Below are positions 1-8,814 of a DNA stretch of 64,000 nt, in pieces. Numbering within the stretch: position 1 is the stretch's first letter; the number at the start of each line of letters is the position of its first letter. Under the pieces are notes generated by a model, which saw only the letters and a list, made by a program, of their open reading frames with translations, had not been told where the DNA came from and did no database searches. The DNA comes from an uncultured Spirochaetaceae bacterium (GTDB lineage Bacteria; Spirochaetota; Spirochaetia; Sphaerochaetales; Sphaerochaetaceae): NCBI GenBank assembly GCA_944388955.1, contig CALXKJ010000001.1:124001-188000 (forward strand). The letters run 5' to 3'. Both the position numbers and the translations under genes were made by a program.

Positions 1-938
1 GCCGGATGGAATTCACTGTGTCTTCTCACAGCATTGTCTGACCATTTTTCAGCAATGGAGAGAAGCGGCAATCCGAAGTGCTTCATCATGAAAGCATATT
101 TTCCTCTTCCTCCATAGTACTCCTCATCCTTGATGCCATTGGAGAAGCAATAGAAGACGAAACCCATCATCGGAGGAAGCATTACCTCACAATCCTCTCC
201 CTCTAAAAATCCCTGGAGATTGCTGTTGCCAAGGCGTGAATACTTCATGTATATCTCGCCGACGACACCGACTTTGACTTTGGGGATTCTCTTTACAGGC
301 ACGGCCGCGAAATCATCGGATATCTTGTTGAGCTTCTTCTTCATGTTGCCCCAGAAGTAACCTCTGTTCTTCTCGTAGCAATCACCGAGCAATTTCGTCC
401 ACTTGTCGATTACTTTATCTGTATCGCCTTTGTTTATCTCATACGGTCTTGTCTGATTTGAAAGAAGCATTATGAGATCGCCATATACAAGCGCTGTATA
501 GGCTTGCACAAGCATTGATAGCGTGATTTTGAAGCCCGGATTTGAGTTCATGCCCTGCAGGTTCGCAGAGATAACCGGTATGTTGCCAAGGCCTGCTCTC
601 TCCAATGCTTTCAGGAGCAGGAAATAGTAGTTTGAGGCTCTGCATCCGCCTCCGGTCTGCGAGATGATGAGCGCGCATCGATCTTTGTCGACAAGCCCTC
701 TGTGTATTGCATCAATCATCTGACCGATGACAAGAAGGGCGGGGTAGCACATGTCATTATGCACATACTTCAGACCTTCCTGGATGACAGATGGTGAGGA
801 GTTCTCCAAGAGCAATGCCTTGTATCCATGGTTTGTGAAGATTCTCTTCATGATGTTGAAATGGATAGGCGTCATATTAGGTACGACGATAGTGTATCCT
901 TCTTTCTTCATCTCTTCGGTAAATGCCTTCTTCTCCAT
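1..938 (-). CDS. 2-hydroxyacyl-CoA dehydratase-like protein (COG3581 type), C-terminus beyond window
   Basis: Read by translating the minus strand from ATG at 936-938. The frame is open to the window edge, so about 312 N-terminal codons are visible. The protein starts MEKKAFTEEMKKEGYTIVVP and carries the conserved segment VHNDMCYPALLVIGQ and a later SQTGGGCRASNYYFLL stretch, typical of the HgdB/HgdC-related family whose cysteines help hold an iron-sulfur cluster. It begins 4 bp after the stop of the activase gene, so the two are translated together. In this family an ATP-driven activase donates one electron to a dehydratase-like partner. The substrate cannot be read from sequence, and many members are uncharacterised. 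Family assignment is firm; the reaction is inferred. Confidence 0.8.
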   Translation of the reverse strand, partial: MEKKAFTEEMKKEGYTIVVPNMTPIHFNIMKRIFTNHGYKALLLENSSPSVIQEGLKYVHNDMCYPALLVIGQMIDAIHRGLVDKDRCALIISQTGGGCRASNYYFLLLKALERAGLGNIPVISANLQGMNSNPGFKITLSMLVQAYTALVYGDLIMLLSNQTRPYEINKGDTDKVIDKWTKLLGDCYEKNRGYFWGNMKKKLNKISDDFAAVPVKRIPKVKVGVVGEIYMKYSRLGNSNLQGFLEGEDCEVMLPPMMGFVFYCFSNGIKDEEYYGGRGKYAFMMKHFGLPLLSIAEKWSDNAVRRHSEFHP

Positions 939-942
939 TTCC

Positions 943-3855
943 TTATTTCCTATCATCCATTTCAAGTGCCGCGAATAGCGAGCGCATCCTGATCTTCACA
1001 GCTCCAAGGTTTGTTATCTCATCAATCTTCAGCTGTGTGTAGATCTTATCCTTCTCTCTGAGTATAGCTTTGACTTCATCTGTCGTCACTGCATCTAGTC
1101 CGCAGCCGAATGAGACAAGCTGTACCAGGTTCATGTCCTTATGCTCAGAGACATAGCGTGCCGCGTCATACATTCTCGCGTGGTATGTCCACTGATTGAG
1201 AACCCCCACATCCCCCTTCTTCTCAAGCGGTGCGATTGAATCCTCTGAGATGACAGAAGCACCAAGCTGGACTATCATCCTGTCGATTCCGTGGTTTATC
1301 TCAGGATCTGTATGATAAGGTCTGCCTGCAAGCACGATGATCTCACGCTTCTCTTTCCGTGAGAGCTCAAGGATTTCCTGGCCTTTGGCTGTAATCTTAT
1401 CTCTGTACGAGTAGAGCTCTCTGAAGGCTTTCTCCACAGCCTTTTCCGCCTCTCTCTTCTTCACATCGAATAAAGCAGAGATTCTCTTGGCAAGGTGTTT
1501 CGGATGCTCGAGAGAAAGATATCCTAGCGTCAGAGGTATGCCACCAAGATCCTGATTGGCTTTTATGACTTCACCGTAATATGCGACAACAGGGCAGTTG
1601 AAGTGGTTGTTTCCTTTTTCTTCATTGATGTTATAGCTTGAGCAGGGGATAAAGATCCTGTCCACTTTCTGATCCACAAGATACTGTATATGCCCGTGCA
1701 TCAGCTTCGCAGGGAAGCATACTGTATCTGAAGGGATTGAAGCCTGTCCGTGTATGTAGAGCTCCCTTGTGGAGAATGGCGAGACGACTGTGTCGTAGCC
1801 AAGGGACTGGAATAGTGTCACATAGAATGGCAGAAGCTCATAGATTCCAAGCGCCAGAGGAAGACCAAGAGAGCCTCTTGTACCGCTTTTCCTTGCTCTG
1901 TACGATTCGAGGAGCGCTCTCTTGTACGCATAGATATTGTATTGGTCTTCTGAAACAGGTGCCTTGCCTGTAACAGGCTTTTCACAGCGATTGCCTGAGA
2001 TGAGACGGCGTTTTGAGCCGAATGAGTTCACAGTCAGCAGGCAGTGATTCGTACAGCCATTGCAGCGTATATTCCTGACTGTGTGCGTGAGCGCATCCAG
2101 CTCTTCCTTCCTGATTATGGAAGAAGATATAAGGCCGTTGCGTTTAGCCATTATCTGCGCATACAGAGCAGCTCCATATGCGCCCATAAGTCCTGCTATC
2201 TGAGGCCTGACGACTTCGAGGTCAAGCTCTTTTTCGAAGGCGCGGAGAACAGCATCGTTGAGGAATGTTCCGCCTTGTACAACAATCCTTCTTCCAAGTT
2301 CCTCTGGATTCGAGGTGCGTATTACTTTGTAGAGAGCATTTTTGACGACACTGATTGCAAGTCCCGCGGAGATATCGTTGACTGAAGCACCGTCCTTCTG
2401 GGCCTGCTTTACAGAGGAATTCATGAATACTGTGCATCTCGAGCCGAGATCGACAGGCGCCTTGGCTGTTATGGCAAGCTTCGCGAATTCCTCAGCGGAT
2501 TTGCCTAATGCGTTCGCGAATGTCTGAAGGAATGAGCCGCAGCCTGATGAGCATGCTTCGTTGAGGAAGATATCGTCAATCACGCCATCGCGGATCTTAA
2601 AGCATTTTATATCCTGACCACCGATATCTATGATGAAGTCGACATCGGGCATGAAATGCTTGGCTCCAATGAAATGCGCTTCTGTCTCGACAAGTGAATA
2701 ATCGAGAGAGAATGCTGCTTTCATCAGATCCTCTCCATAGCCTGTGGAGGCCGATGATACTATCGTGATATCTGGATAATCATCATACAGGGACGAAAGG
2801 AAAGAATGTATAGCCTGGACAGGGTTTCCATTGTTCGGGCTGTATCTGGAAAGAAGGAGGTCTCCGTTCTCGGCAAGAAGACATGTCTTTATTGTCGTGG
2901 AGCCCGCGTCTATTCCCAGATATGCTCGTCCTGAATATGTTCTTGGGTCACGGAATGGTATCGATGCCTTAAGGTGACGTTCTTTGAATGCCTGATACTC
3001 CTCATCGTTTCTGAAAAGCGGATCAAGCTTGATGAAATCAGAGCTTCCCCGATAGTTCTCAAGCGCTGTCACTATCTCTGATATCCTCATCTTCTTTCCG
3101 CTGGGGGACAGAGCTGCTCCCATCGCCACGAAGTATAGTGAGTTCTCAGGGCATGTGCCTTTTGTCTTCAGCGCTTCATCAAAGAAATATCTGAGGCGCG
3201 GTATGAATGTGAGCGGACCGCCAAGATAGACGATATTGCCTTCGATTTTCCTTCCCTGCGCCAGTCCTGCTATCGTCTGGTTGACAACCGCTACAAGAAT
3301 CGATGAAGCGATATCCTCAGTTTTAGCTCCTTGGTTGATAAGCGGCTGGATATCAGATTTCGCGAACACACCGCATCTGGAAGCTATCGTGTATATCTCT
3401 GTGGATTTCTTCGAGAGCTCATTCATATCCTCCATGCCGATGCCAAGGAGGGTAGCCATCTGGTCGATGAACGCACCTGTGCCTCCTGCGCATGTACCAT
3501 TCATTCTCACTTCCAGTCCATGCTTCAGAAAGAGGATTTTCGCGTCTTCTCCGCCTAGCTCGATGATGGTATCAGTGTCGGGGATATATGTCTTTGCCGC
3601 ACTTCTTGTGGCATAGACCTCCTGTACGAATGGTATTCCAGCAGTTTCCGCGAGCCCCATTCCCGCGGATCCTGAGAGTGATATGACAGCTTCCTCATCG
3701 CCAATGCTTTCCATCATTTTGGAAAGCATCTCCTTTCCCTTTTCTATTATCTGTGAGCGATGCCGCTGGTAATCACTGTATACAAGGTTATTCGTCTCAT
3801 CCAGTGCAACAGTCTTCATTGTCGTAGAACCGACATCGATTCCGATTTTCAGCAT
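943..3855 (-). CDS. acyl-CoA dehydratase activase with two ATPase domains and DUF2229
   Basis: About 970 residues from the ATG at 3853-3855. A longer TTG-initiated frame to 3891 exists, but that TTG coincides with a promoter -35 box and MLKIGIDVGSTT is the family N-terminus. There are two BadF/BcrA-type ATPase modules (about 1-255 and 312-565). Each has a GIDxGSTT phosphate loop, a GGxD motif (ELGGEDAK and DIGGQDIK) and cluster-ligand cysteines (NGTCAGGTG/SRCGVF and EACSSGCG/SRCTVF). A Cys cluster RCNGCTNHC lies near residue 600, followed by a DUF2229 domain from about 665. Such proteins hydrolyse ATP to push a low-potential electron onto a dehydratase partner, here probably the gene 4 bp downstream. 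Cytoplasmic. The physiological substrate is unknown. Confidence 0.88.
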   Translation of the reverse strand: MLKIGIDVGSTTMKTVALDETNNLVYSDYQRHRSQIIEKGKEMLSKMMESIGDEEAVISLSGSAGMGLAETAGIPFVQEVYATRSAAKTYIPDTDTIIELGGEDAKILFLKHGLEVRMNGTCAGGTGAFIDQMATLLGIGMEDMNELSKKSTEIYTIASRCGVFAKSDIQPLINQGAKTEDIASSILVAVVNQTIAGLAQGRKIEGNIVYLGGPLTFIPRLRYFFDEALKTKGTCPENSLYFVAMGAALSPSGKKMRISEIVTALENYRGSSDFIKLDPLFRNDEEYQAFKERHLKASIPFRDPRTYSGRAYLGIDAGSTTIKTCLLAENGDLLLSRYSPNNGNPVQAIHSFLSSLYDDYPDITIVSSASTGYGEDLMKAAFSLDYSLVETEAHFIGAKHFMPDVDFIIDIGGQDIKCFKIRDGVIDDIFLNEACSSGCGSFLQTFANALGKSAEEFAKLAITAKAPVDLGSRCTVFMNSSVKQAQKDGASVNDISAGLAISVVKNALYKVIRTSNPEELGRRIVVQGGTFLNDAVLRAFEKELDLEVVRPQIAGLMGAYGAALYAQIMAKRNGLISSSIIRKEELDALTHTVRNIRCNGCTNHCLLTVNSFGSKRRLISGNRCEKPVTGKAPVSEDQYNIYAYKRALLESYRARKSGTRGSLGLPLALGIYELLPFYVTLFQSLGYDTVVSPFSTRELYIHGQASIPSDTVCFPAKLMHGHIQYLVDQKVDRIFIPCSSYNINEEKGNNHFNCPVVAYYGEVIKANQDLGGIPLTLGYLSLEHPKHLAKRISALFDVKKREAEKAVEKAFRELYSYRDKITAKGQEILELSRKEKREIIVLAGRPYHTDPEINHGIDRMIVQLGASVISEDSIAPLEKKGDVGVLNQWTYHARMYDAARYVSEHKDMNLVQLVSFGCGLDAVTTDEVKAILREKDKIYTQLKIDEITNLGAVKIRMRSLFAALEMDDRK

Positions 3856-3864
3856 ACAAGAGAA

Positions 3865-3891
3865 ATTATAGCAGATTCTCCATTTGGACAA
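3865..3891 (-). promoter_or_regulatory. promoter of the activase operon, possibly leaderless
   Basis: On the minus strand a perfect -10 box TATAAT (3865-3870) is preceded 15 bp upstream by TTGTCC (3886-3891). Only 9 bp separate the -10 box from the ATG at 3855 and no Shine-Dalgarno sequence fits between them, so transcription would start 1-3 nt before, or at, the start codon. Confidence 0.55.
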
Positions 3892-3899
3892 GAAGGGGG

Positions 3900-4976
3900 T
3901 CAGACGGTCAGAAGCAACAGGGAAACAATGATTATCAATATGGATGAAGCTGTGTAATAGAGGGTGAAGATTCCAGCTTCTTTTCTTCCTCTTCTTATGA
4001 GCGTCATGAGCGCGATAAAAGCCGCTGGCGATGCTAGCGTACCGAATGAGCCTATATTCGAGCCTATCAGAACATCTATAGCATTTGAGGCTGCTGGAAG
4101 CGTGATTGCGGCTCCAGCGCTAGAGCCAAGAATTTCCGATACTGCTATGCTTTCTGCCAAAGCATTGTGACCCAAGAGAGGGGAGAGCGCACTTCCTGCT
4201 ATCGACAGGAAAAACATTGAAAGGAATAGGGTGTAATCTGTCTTCAGGAACACTTTCCTGTCAAAGACAACGAGAATCGCGATGGTGAATATGAGTATAT
4301 CCTGCCATCTGAAGAGCCCGAATGATGAGATTATGGCCACGAGTATAAGGCAGATATACATCATTCTCATGCCTTTCGTCCCAATCTCTTCCTCCTCGAA
4401 GCCGTGGATGTATACTCTTTCAGATATCTTCCTGCCAAGGATTGCCGGAATCATGAGGAGAATCACGGGAATCGCCAGAAGCGCGAAGGGCAGCATGGTC
4501 ATGATGAATGATGAGCCTTCGGGAAGCGCCCTGTTGAGGAGCATGTTCTGCATGCTTCCTGATGGCAGAATCATCCCTCCTGCATTAGCGCTTATAGCAA
4601 TAAGCGCTGCAGTTCCTGGAATCAGATTATCCCTTTCCTTCTTCTCAAGCATCGCGATTGAGAGCGGGATGAGGAAAATGGAGGCTGCGAGGGATGTTAT
4701 GAACATTGAAAGGATATATGAAGCGGCTGCGAGGAAAAGGAGAAGTGCCGCAGTATGCTCGAATATATCCGCGGTAAGCTTCAAAGGGTAGAGTGCCTTC
4801 TCTTTGAAAAGACCCGTGAGAGCAAGCGACATGATAAGAATCATGCATAGTCCATTCCACTCGAGATTCACGATCATCTCGCCTGTAGGCAAAGTCACAG
4901 TGAATGACAGAAGCATTATCGCGAGTGATACAAGAAGAAATGCCCTATGTTTTATGAAGGATAATATCTTAGCCAT
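3900..4976 (-). CDS. ArsB/NhaD-like ion transporter (IT superfamily)
   Basis: About 358 residues from MAKILSFIKHRAF. The frame is open 12 codons further upstream, but those codons overlap the thiI 3' end. The protein is very hydrophobic with about ten membrane segments. It contains SANAGGMILPSGSMQNMLL in the first half and the matching SNIGSFGTLASPAAF in the second, the paired re-entrant signatures of the ArsB/NhaD/citrate-transporter superfamily. Members are inner-membrane permeases for anions or Na+/H+ exchange. At this length the protein is shorter than ArsB (about 430), so no substrate is assigned. It overlaps the 3' end of thiI by 8 bp, so the two are co-transcribed, though no functional link is evident. 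Confidence 0.75.
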   Translation of the reverse strand: MAKILSFIKHRAFLLVSLAIMLLSFTVTLPTGEMIVNLEWNGLCMILIMSLALTGLFKEKALYPLKLTADIFEHTAALLLFLAAASYILSMFITSLAASIFLIPLSIAMLEKKERDNLIPGTAALIAISANAGGMILPSGSMQNMLLNRALPEGSSFIMTMLPFALLAIPVILLMIPAILGRKISERVYIHGFEEEEIGTKGMRMMYICLILVAIISSFGLFRWQDILIFTIAILVVFDRKVFLKTDYTLFLSMFFLSIAGSALSPLLGHNALAESIAVSEILGSSAGAAITLPAASNAIDVLIGSNIGSFGTLASPAAFIALMTLIRRGRKEAGIFTLYYTASSILIIIVSLLLLTV

Positions 4977-6159
4977 TGATTTCATTTCCCATCGGATCGA
5001 ATGAATAGACAACTGTATTCTTTACAGCCTTATCTATCATCTCATCCATCGCGAGTGCCTCGAAATGTTTTCGCATGACACTTTTCACAGGTCTTGTAAC
5101 AGGATGCTTTGGAGAGAAGACGACGCAGCAATCCTCATATGGCAGTATCGAGGTCTCATATGTCCCGATCCGCTCTGCATTTCTTGTTATCTCCTCCTTG
5201 TCCATTCCCACAAGAGGCCTGAGGACAAGAAGCTCTGTCATGCTGTCGGTGAAAGACATCGCGTCAAGCGTCTGCGAGGCAACCTGGGAAAGCGCTTCTC
5301 CTGTTACGATGGCGTTCCCTCCGTTCTCAAGCGCTATTCTCTCGGCTGTACGCATCATCGAGGCTCGGAACATAAGCGTCGCTTCCTCTTCGTAGCCGTG
5401 GTCGCGTATGTATTCCTGACCTTCTGTGAAGGGAACGACGAAAAGCCTCAGTCCCCCAAGATAAGGAGCGATGATGGATGCAAGCTTCTTCACTTTCTCA
5501 AGAGCCATCTCAGATGTATAGGGATAGGCGTGGAAGTAGATAGCGTCCAGCTTCATGCCGCGCTTGGCCATCATGTATCCAGCGACAGGGCTGTCTATAC
5601 CTCCTGAAAGCAGGAGCATTCCTTTTCCTGCGGTAGCGTATGGAAGTCCGCTCTCTCCCTTCTTCTCGCTTGTATAGAGGTAGACATCATTCCTGATTTC
5701 GCATGTGAGCGTGTGCTCGGGATGCTTTAAGTCGACAGTCATCTCCGGAAAGAGCGAGAAGACGGCATCTGCAAGTGCGCATGATGTCTCATGGGAGTTC
5801 ATCGGGAATGTCTTGTCTTCCCTCTTCACAGTGACACGGAAGCTTTCTCCGTTCTTGAAATCAGAGGATGGCAGGATTTCCAGTGCTTTCGCGACTATAC
5901 TCTCTATATTCTTCTCTGTCATGTAAGCTCTGGCAAACGCAGTGATTCCGGATGTCGTCGAAAGCGCTTTCTCCACAAGCTCATCGGGTGCCTCATCTGA
6001 AATCTCGGCATAGAGCCTTCCTTTCTGCTTCGTGATATCAGAGTGATACGGTCTCAGCTTGTTCTTTATATTATGCCTGAGCTGCTTTTCAAAGAGGTTT
6101 CTGTTGCCTCCCTTCAGTGATATCTCGCCTTCTTTTATCAGATAGAGCTTATTTCCCAT
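4969..6159 (-). CDS. thiI: tRNA 4-thiouridine synthase ThiI
   Basis: 396 residues. An N-terminal ferredoxin-like/THUMP region (about 1-165) recognises tRNA. The PP-loop LLSGGIDSPVAGYMMAKRGM at about 183-203 adenylates U8. YEDCCVVFSPKHP near 345 holds the conserved catalytic cysteine region. The C-terminal rhodanese domain of the enterobacterial enzyme is absent, as in most short ThiI proteins, so persulfide sulfur is probably delivered directly to the AANH domain. Its start overlaps the end of the cysteine desulfurase gene by 11 bp, which fits a dedicated NifS-ThiI sulfur relay for s4U in tRNA. Confidence 0.95.
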   Translation of the reverse strand: MGNKLYLIKEGEISLKGGNRNLFEKQLRHNIKNKLRPYHSDITKQKGRLYAEISDEAPDELVEKALSTTSGITAFARAYMTEKNIESIVAKALEILPSSDFKNGESFRVTVKREDKTFPMNSHETSCALADAVFSLFPEMTVDLKHPEHTLTCEIRNDVYLYTSEKKGESGLPYATAGKGMLLLSGGIDSPVAGYMMAKRGMKLDAIYFHAYPYTSEMALEKVKKLASIIAPYLGGLRLFVVPFTEGQEYIRDHGYEEEATLMFRASMMRTAERIALENGGNAIVTGEALSQVASQTLDAMSFTDSMTELLVLRPLVGMDKEEITRNAERIGTYETSILPYEDCCVVFSPKHPVTRPVKSVMRKHFEALAMDEMIDKAVKNTVVYSFDPMGNEING

Positions 6160-7276
6160 TTATAGTCTCCTTGAGTATCGCAATAAGGTTATCAGTTTCC
6201 TCTTCGGTTGTACTGTTTGAGAATGAGATCCTTATCGCATTCTTCGCTTCCGCGCTTTTAACACCCATTCTCAGCAGTATCTTCTCTCCTTCGCCTTTCA
6301 CGTTGTTAGAGCATGCGGAACCAGATGAGACATAGACGCCCCTGTCTGAGAGCATTCTCGTGAAAACCTCAGAAGGAAGAGGAGAGGCGAATGAAAGTAT
6401 ATACGCTGATGAGTTTTCTGGGGAGAGGATATGAAGACCCATCGATGCAATAGCGTCAGAAACCTTCTTCTTCAGCATTCCGACGCGTCTGTTCTTCTCA
6501 TCCTGATTCTCCAGCCATTCCTCCGCTGCCACTCTGAATGCGGCTATGGCTGGGAGATTCTCCGTGCCGCCTCTTTTTCCTTTTTCCTGTCCACCTGCTG
6601 GTGAAAGAGGACGGAATGATGATGGATTCCTGAGGTAGAGAAGACCGACACCGCGTGGTCCGTTTATCTTATGCGCGGAGAAAGATGCACCGTCTATTCC
6701 CAGATCTGTGATGTCATAGCTGATCTTTCCCAAGGCCTGTACTGAATCAGAGAAGAAGAAAATCCTTCGTTTTATCGTCTTCTCATATTCCCGTACAGTC
6801 TCGACAAGCTCTTTTATCGGCTCTATAGCTCCTGTCACGTTGTTGACTGCCATTATTCCGACAAACTTCGTGTCGGGGGTAAGCTCCTCTTTGAGGTCAT
6901 TCTTGCTGACAAAGCCATCTCTGGTCCTGATTTCCTTGCACCTCCAACCATACTGCTTGAGAAGCGGGAGCCAGGAGGCTACAGCTTCATGCTCCACAGA
7001 TGAGATGATGATCTTTCCTGGAGTCGTGAAAAGAAGGGAAGATATGACTTTCCCTATAGACTCGGTTGCGCCTGAGGTGAAGAAGAGCGATGACGATGAT
7101 ACACCTAGCATCGATGCAAAGCTTTCCCTTGTTTCCTCAAGCTTTCTATGCGCTTTCAATCCTTCTTTATGGACAGAGGATGGATTTGCATAGAATTCCT
7201 CAGCTGTCGCTATATATTCCCTCAGCGCCTTCTCTGATATCTGTGTCGTGGCGGCATTGTCGAAATAGTAATCCAT
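6149..7276 (-). CDS. cysteine desulfurase, NifS/IscS family
   Basis: 375 residues from MDYYFDNAATTQ; the open frame continues 17 codons upstream without family similarity. FDNAATT is the standard N-terminus. FSAHKINGPRGVG near residue 202 carries the PLP-binding lysine. GTENLPAIAAF follows, and SGSACSN near 321 holds the persulfide-forming cysteine in a long type I loop. It removes sulfur from cysteine to give alanine and an enzyme persulfide. The 11-bp overlap with thiI downstream suggests its main client is tRNA thiolation rather than general Fe-S assembly, though a broader role is possible. No Shine-Dalgarno sequence precedes the ATG. Confidence 0.92.
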   Translation of the reverse strand: MDYYFDNAATTQISEKALREYIATAEEFYANPSSVHKEGLKAHRKLEETRESFASMLGVSSSSLFFTSGATESIGKVISSLLFTTPGKIIISSVEHEAVASWLPLLKQYGWRCKEIRTRDGFVSKNDLKEELTPDTKFVGIMAVNNVTGAIEPIKELVETVREYEKTIKRRIFFFSDSVQALGKISYDITDLGIDGASFSAHKINGPRGVGLLYLRNPSSFRPLSPAGGQEKGKRGGTENLPAIAAFRVAAEEWLENQDEKNRRVGMLKKKVSDAIASMGLHILSPENSSAYILSFASPLPSEVFTRMLSDRGVYVSSGSACSNNVKGEGEKILLRMGVKSAEAKNAIRISFSNSTTEEETDNLIAILKETINGK

Positions 7277-7330
7277 AAAACAGATTAGAAAGATATTCCA
7301 ACACTTTTGCAAGGTAGGTATCATCACAAT

Positions 7331-8383
7331 ATGAACAAGCTATTTTCCGTGCCGCTGAAAGGCGGAAACGTGACAGATGTATTTAATGTGGACTCCATTG
7401 ATGAGCTATGCGCTTATCTTGAATCAGTCAGAGCGGACAAGCTTTACGTTTTCGATACAAATACAGCGCAGATTCTCCCATCGCTTCCTGCGCGGAGCAT
7501 CGTGCTTCCGTCAGGAGAGAAGGAAAAGAGATGGGCTTCTATCGATAGGATTCTCTCAAGAGCGCTATCTCTGGGAATGGCCAGAGATAGCATATTCGTG
7601 GCTATCGGAGGCGGGGTTATCCTCGATATGACAGCATTCGCGGCTTCTGTATACATGCGTGGATCCCGTTGTATTCTCGTGCCTACAACGCTTCTTTCCG
7701 CTGTTGATGCGACACTGGGAGGAAAGACAGGCATTGACTACGGCGATGCCAAGAATATCGTGGGGACTTTCTATCCCGCGGAATCTGTTCTCATCGCTCC
7801 TGACACTCTCAGCACGCTAAGCGACAGAGAGTTCAGATGCGGTCTGGGAGAAGTCATAAAGCACGCATTCCTATCAGAGGATAGGAGGCTTTATCAATTT
7901 CTCTCAGATAACAAAGATAGGATTCTCAAGAGGGACAAAGGTGTTGTATCTGAGATGATAAAGCTCTCTCTGGAAGTGAAAATACACTATATAACGCTTG
8001 ATCCAGAGGAGAAGAAGGGTATAAGGTCCTGCCTTAATCTCGGGCATACATTCGGTCATGCTCTCGAGGCGATGAAAGGCTATGGCATCTCTCACGGAGA
8101 GGGCGTTGCATGGGGAATGGCAAGAGCGTTTGAAGCCGGTGCGGCCATAGGAATAACGCCTATCTCCTATAGGGATGAATGCATAGCTCTCATAAAAAGC
8201 TATGGTTTCGACACTGACTATAAAATCTGCGCTAGCGAAATGTCCCGCTTCATGGATGCTATAGGCAAGGATAAGAAGAAGAAAGGCGGCGCAGTGCGTT
8301 TCGTGCTTATGGAAGAAAATGGTAAGCCATGCCTTCTGCCTCTTGAGAATGATACAGTGAAATACGCAGTCTCAAATGATTGA
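7331..8383 (+). CDS. aroB: 3-dehydroquinate synthase
   Basis: 350 residues from ATG at 7331; a frame open from 7307 lacks support. It contains the NAD-binding GGGVILDM near residue 95, VPTTLLSAVDATLGGKTGID, the metal/active-site segment CGLGEVIKHAF and LGHTFGHALE, all characteristic of AroB. The enzyme converts DAHP to 3-dehydroquinate, step two of the shikimate pathway. It is divergent from the nifS-like gene across a 54-bp gap. TATCAT (7319-7324) lies only 6 bp before the ATG and there is no ribosome-binding site, so a leaderless transcript is possible. No other aro genes are nearby. Confidence 0.95.
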   Translation: MNKLFSVPLKGGNVTDVFNVDSIDELCAYLESVRADKLYVFDTNTAQILPSLPARSIVLPSGEKEKRWASIDRILSRALSLGMARDSIFVAIGGGVILDMTAFAASVYMRGSRCILVPTTLLSAVDATLGGKTGIDYGDAKNIVGTFYPAESVLIAPDTLSTLSDREFRCGLGEVIKHAFLSEDRRLYQFLSDNKDRILKRDKGVVSEMIKLSLEVKIHYITLDPEEKKGIRSCLNLGHTFGHALEAMKGYGISHGEGVAWGMARAFEAGAAIGITPISYRDECIALIKSYGFDTDYKICASEMSRFMDAIGKDKKKKGGAVRFVLMEENGKPCLLPLENDTVKYAVSND

Positions 8384-8779
8384 TTCTCAGAAAAAATCAT
8401 TGATTCTTGGCTCACTTGCGGCAGCTGGATGTGAGATCCTTTTCGGCTTGAGCTATGTCTTCACGAAGCAGGTGGCATCAGAGAGCGGGGTGTTTGCTCT
8501 TCTTGGGTGGCGAATTTTTGTCGCGATAGCTGTCATGAGCCTTTTCTTTCTGCGGTACTTTATCAAGGGGTTGGATGCTCAGTTTTCGCGTTTTTCCTTT
8601 CCAATGCGGCAATATCGAGAATAGGAGTGAACAGAGCCTCTTCCTTCATTGGTCTTTCCACCGTTGTCTCTATCCTGGCGGGCATCCTTATCCTTGAAGA
8701 GTCTTTCTCTGTGTATCAGTGCATAGGAGCTGCCGTGATAGTAATCGGTATATACATCGCAAATATGCAAATGAAGTAG
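8376..8779 (+). pseudogene. EamA-family transporter remnant with internal deletion and frame change
   Basis: The first frame (8376-8624) begins MIDSQKKSLILGSLAAAGCEILFG, a normal EamA first helix, and runs through a second helix to about 8580. The homologous reading then shifts frame: 8540-8779 encodes the last helices (NAAISRIGVNRASSF, ILAGILILEESFSVYQCIGA, then IVIGIYIANMQMK). A full EamA permease has ten helices and about 300 residues. Here only about 135 codons remain, with the central five or six helices missing, so a deletion of roughly 150 codons joined the two ends out of frame. The start overlaps the aroB 3' end by 8 bp. Confidence 0.8.
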
Positions 8780-8814
8780 GCTGCAGAGAGGAGCCCTCAT
8801 CTGCAGCACTCTTT
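8780..8814. terminator. bidirectional terminator between EamA remnant and glnN
   Basis: Inverted repeat GCTGCAGA (8780-8787) and TCTGCAGC (8800-8807) with a 12-nt loop, followed by ACTCTTTT. It sits between convergent genes and probably serves both. Confidence 0.55.

Noticed and set aside
2044-3616. Plus-strand frames of 60-126 codons opposite the activase
   Set aside because: They are antisense shadows of a clearly coding minus-strand gene and show no family similarity.
3856-3891. Upstream TTG start of the activase
   Set aside because: The extra 12 codons coincide with a promoter -35 and -10, and the family begins at MLKIGIDVGSTT.
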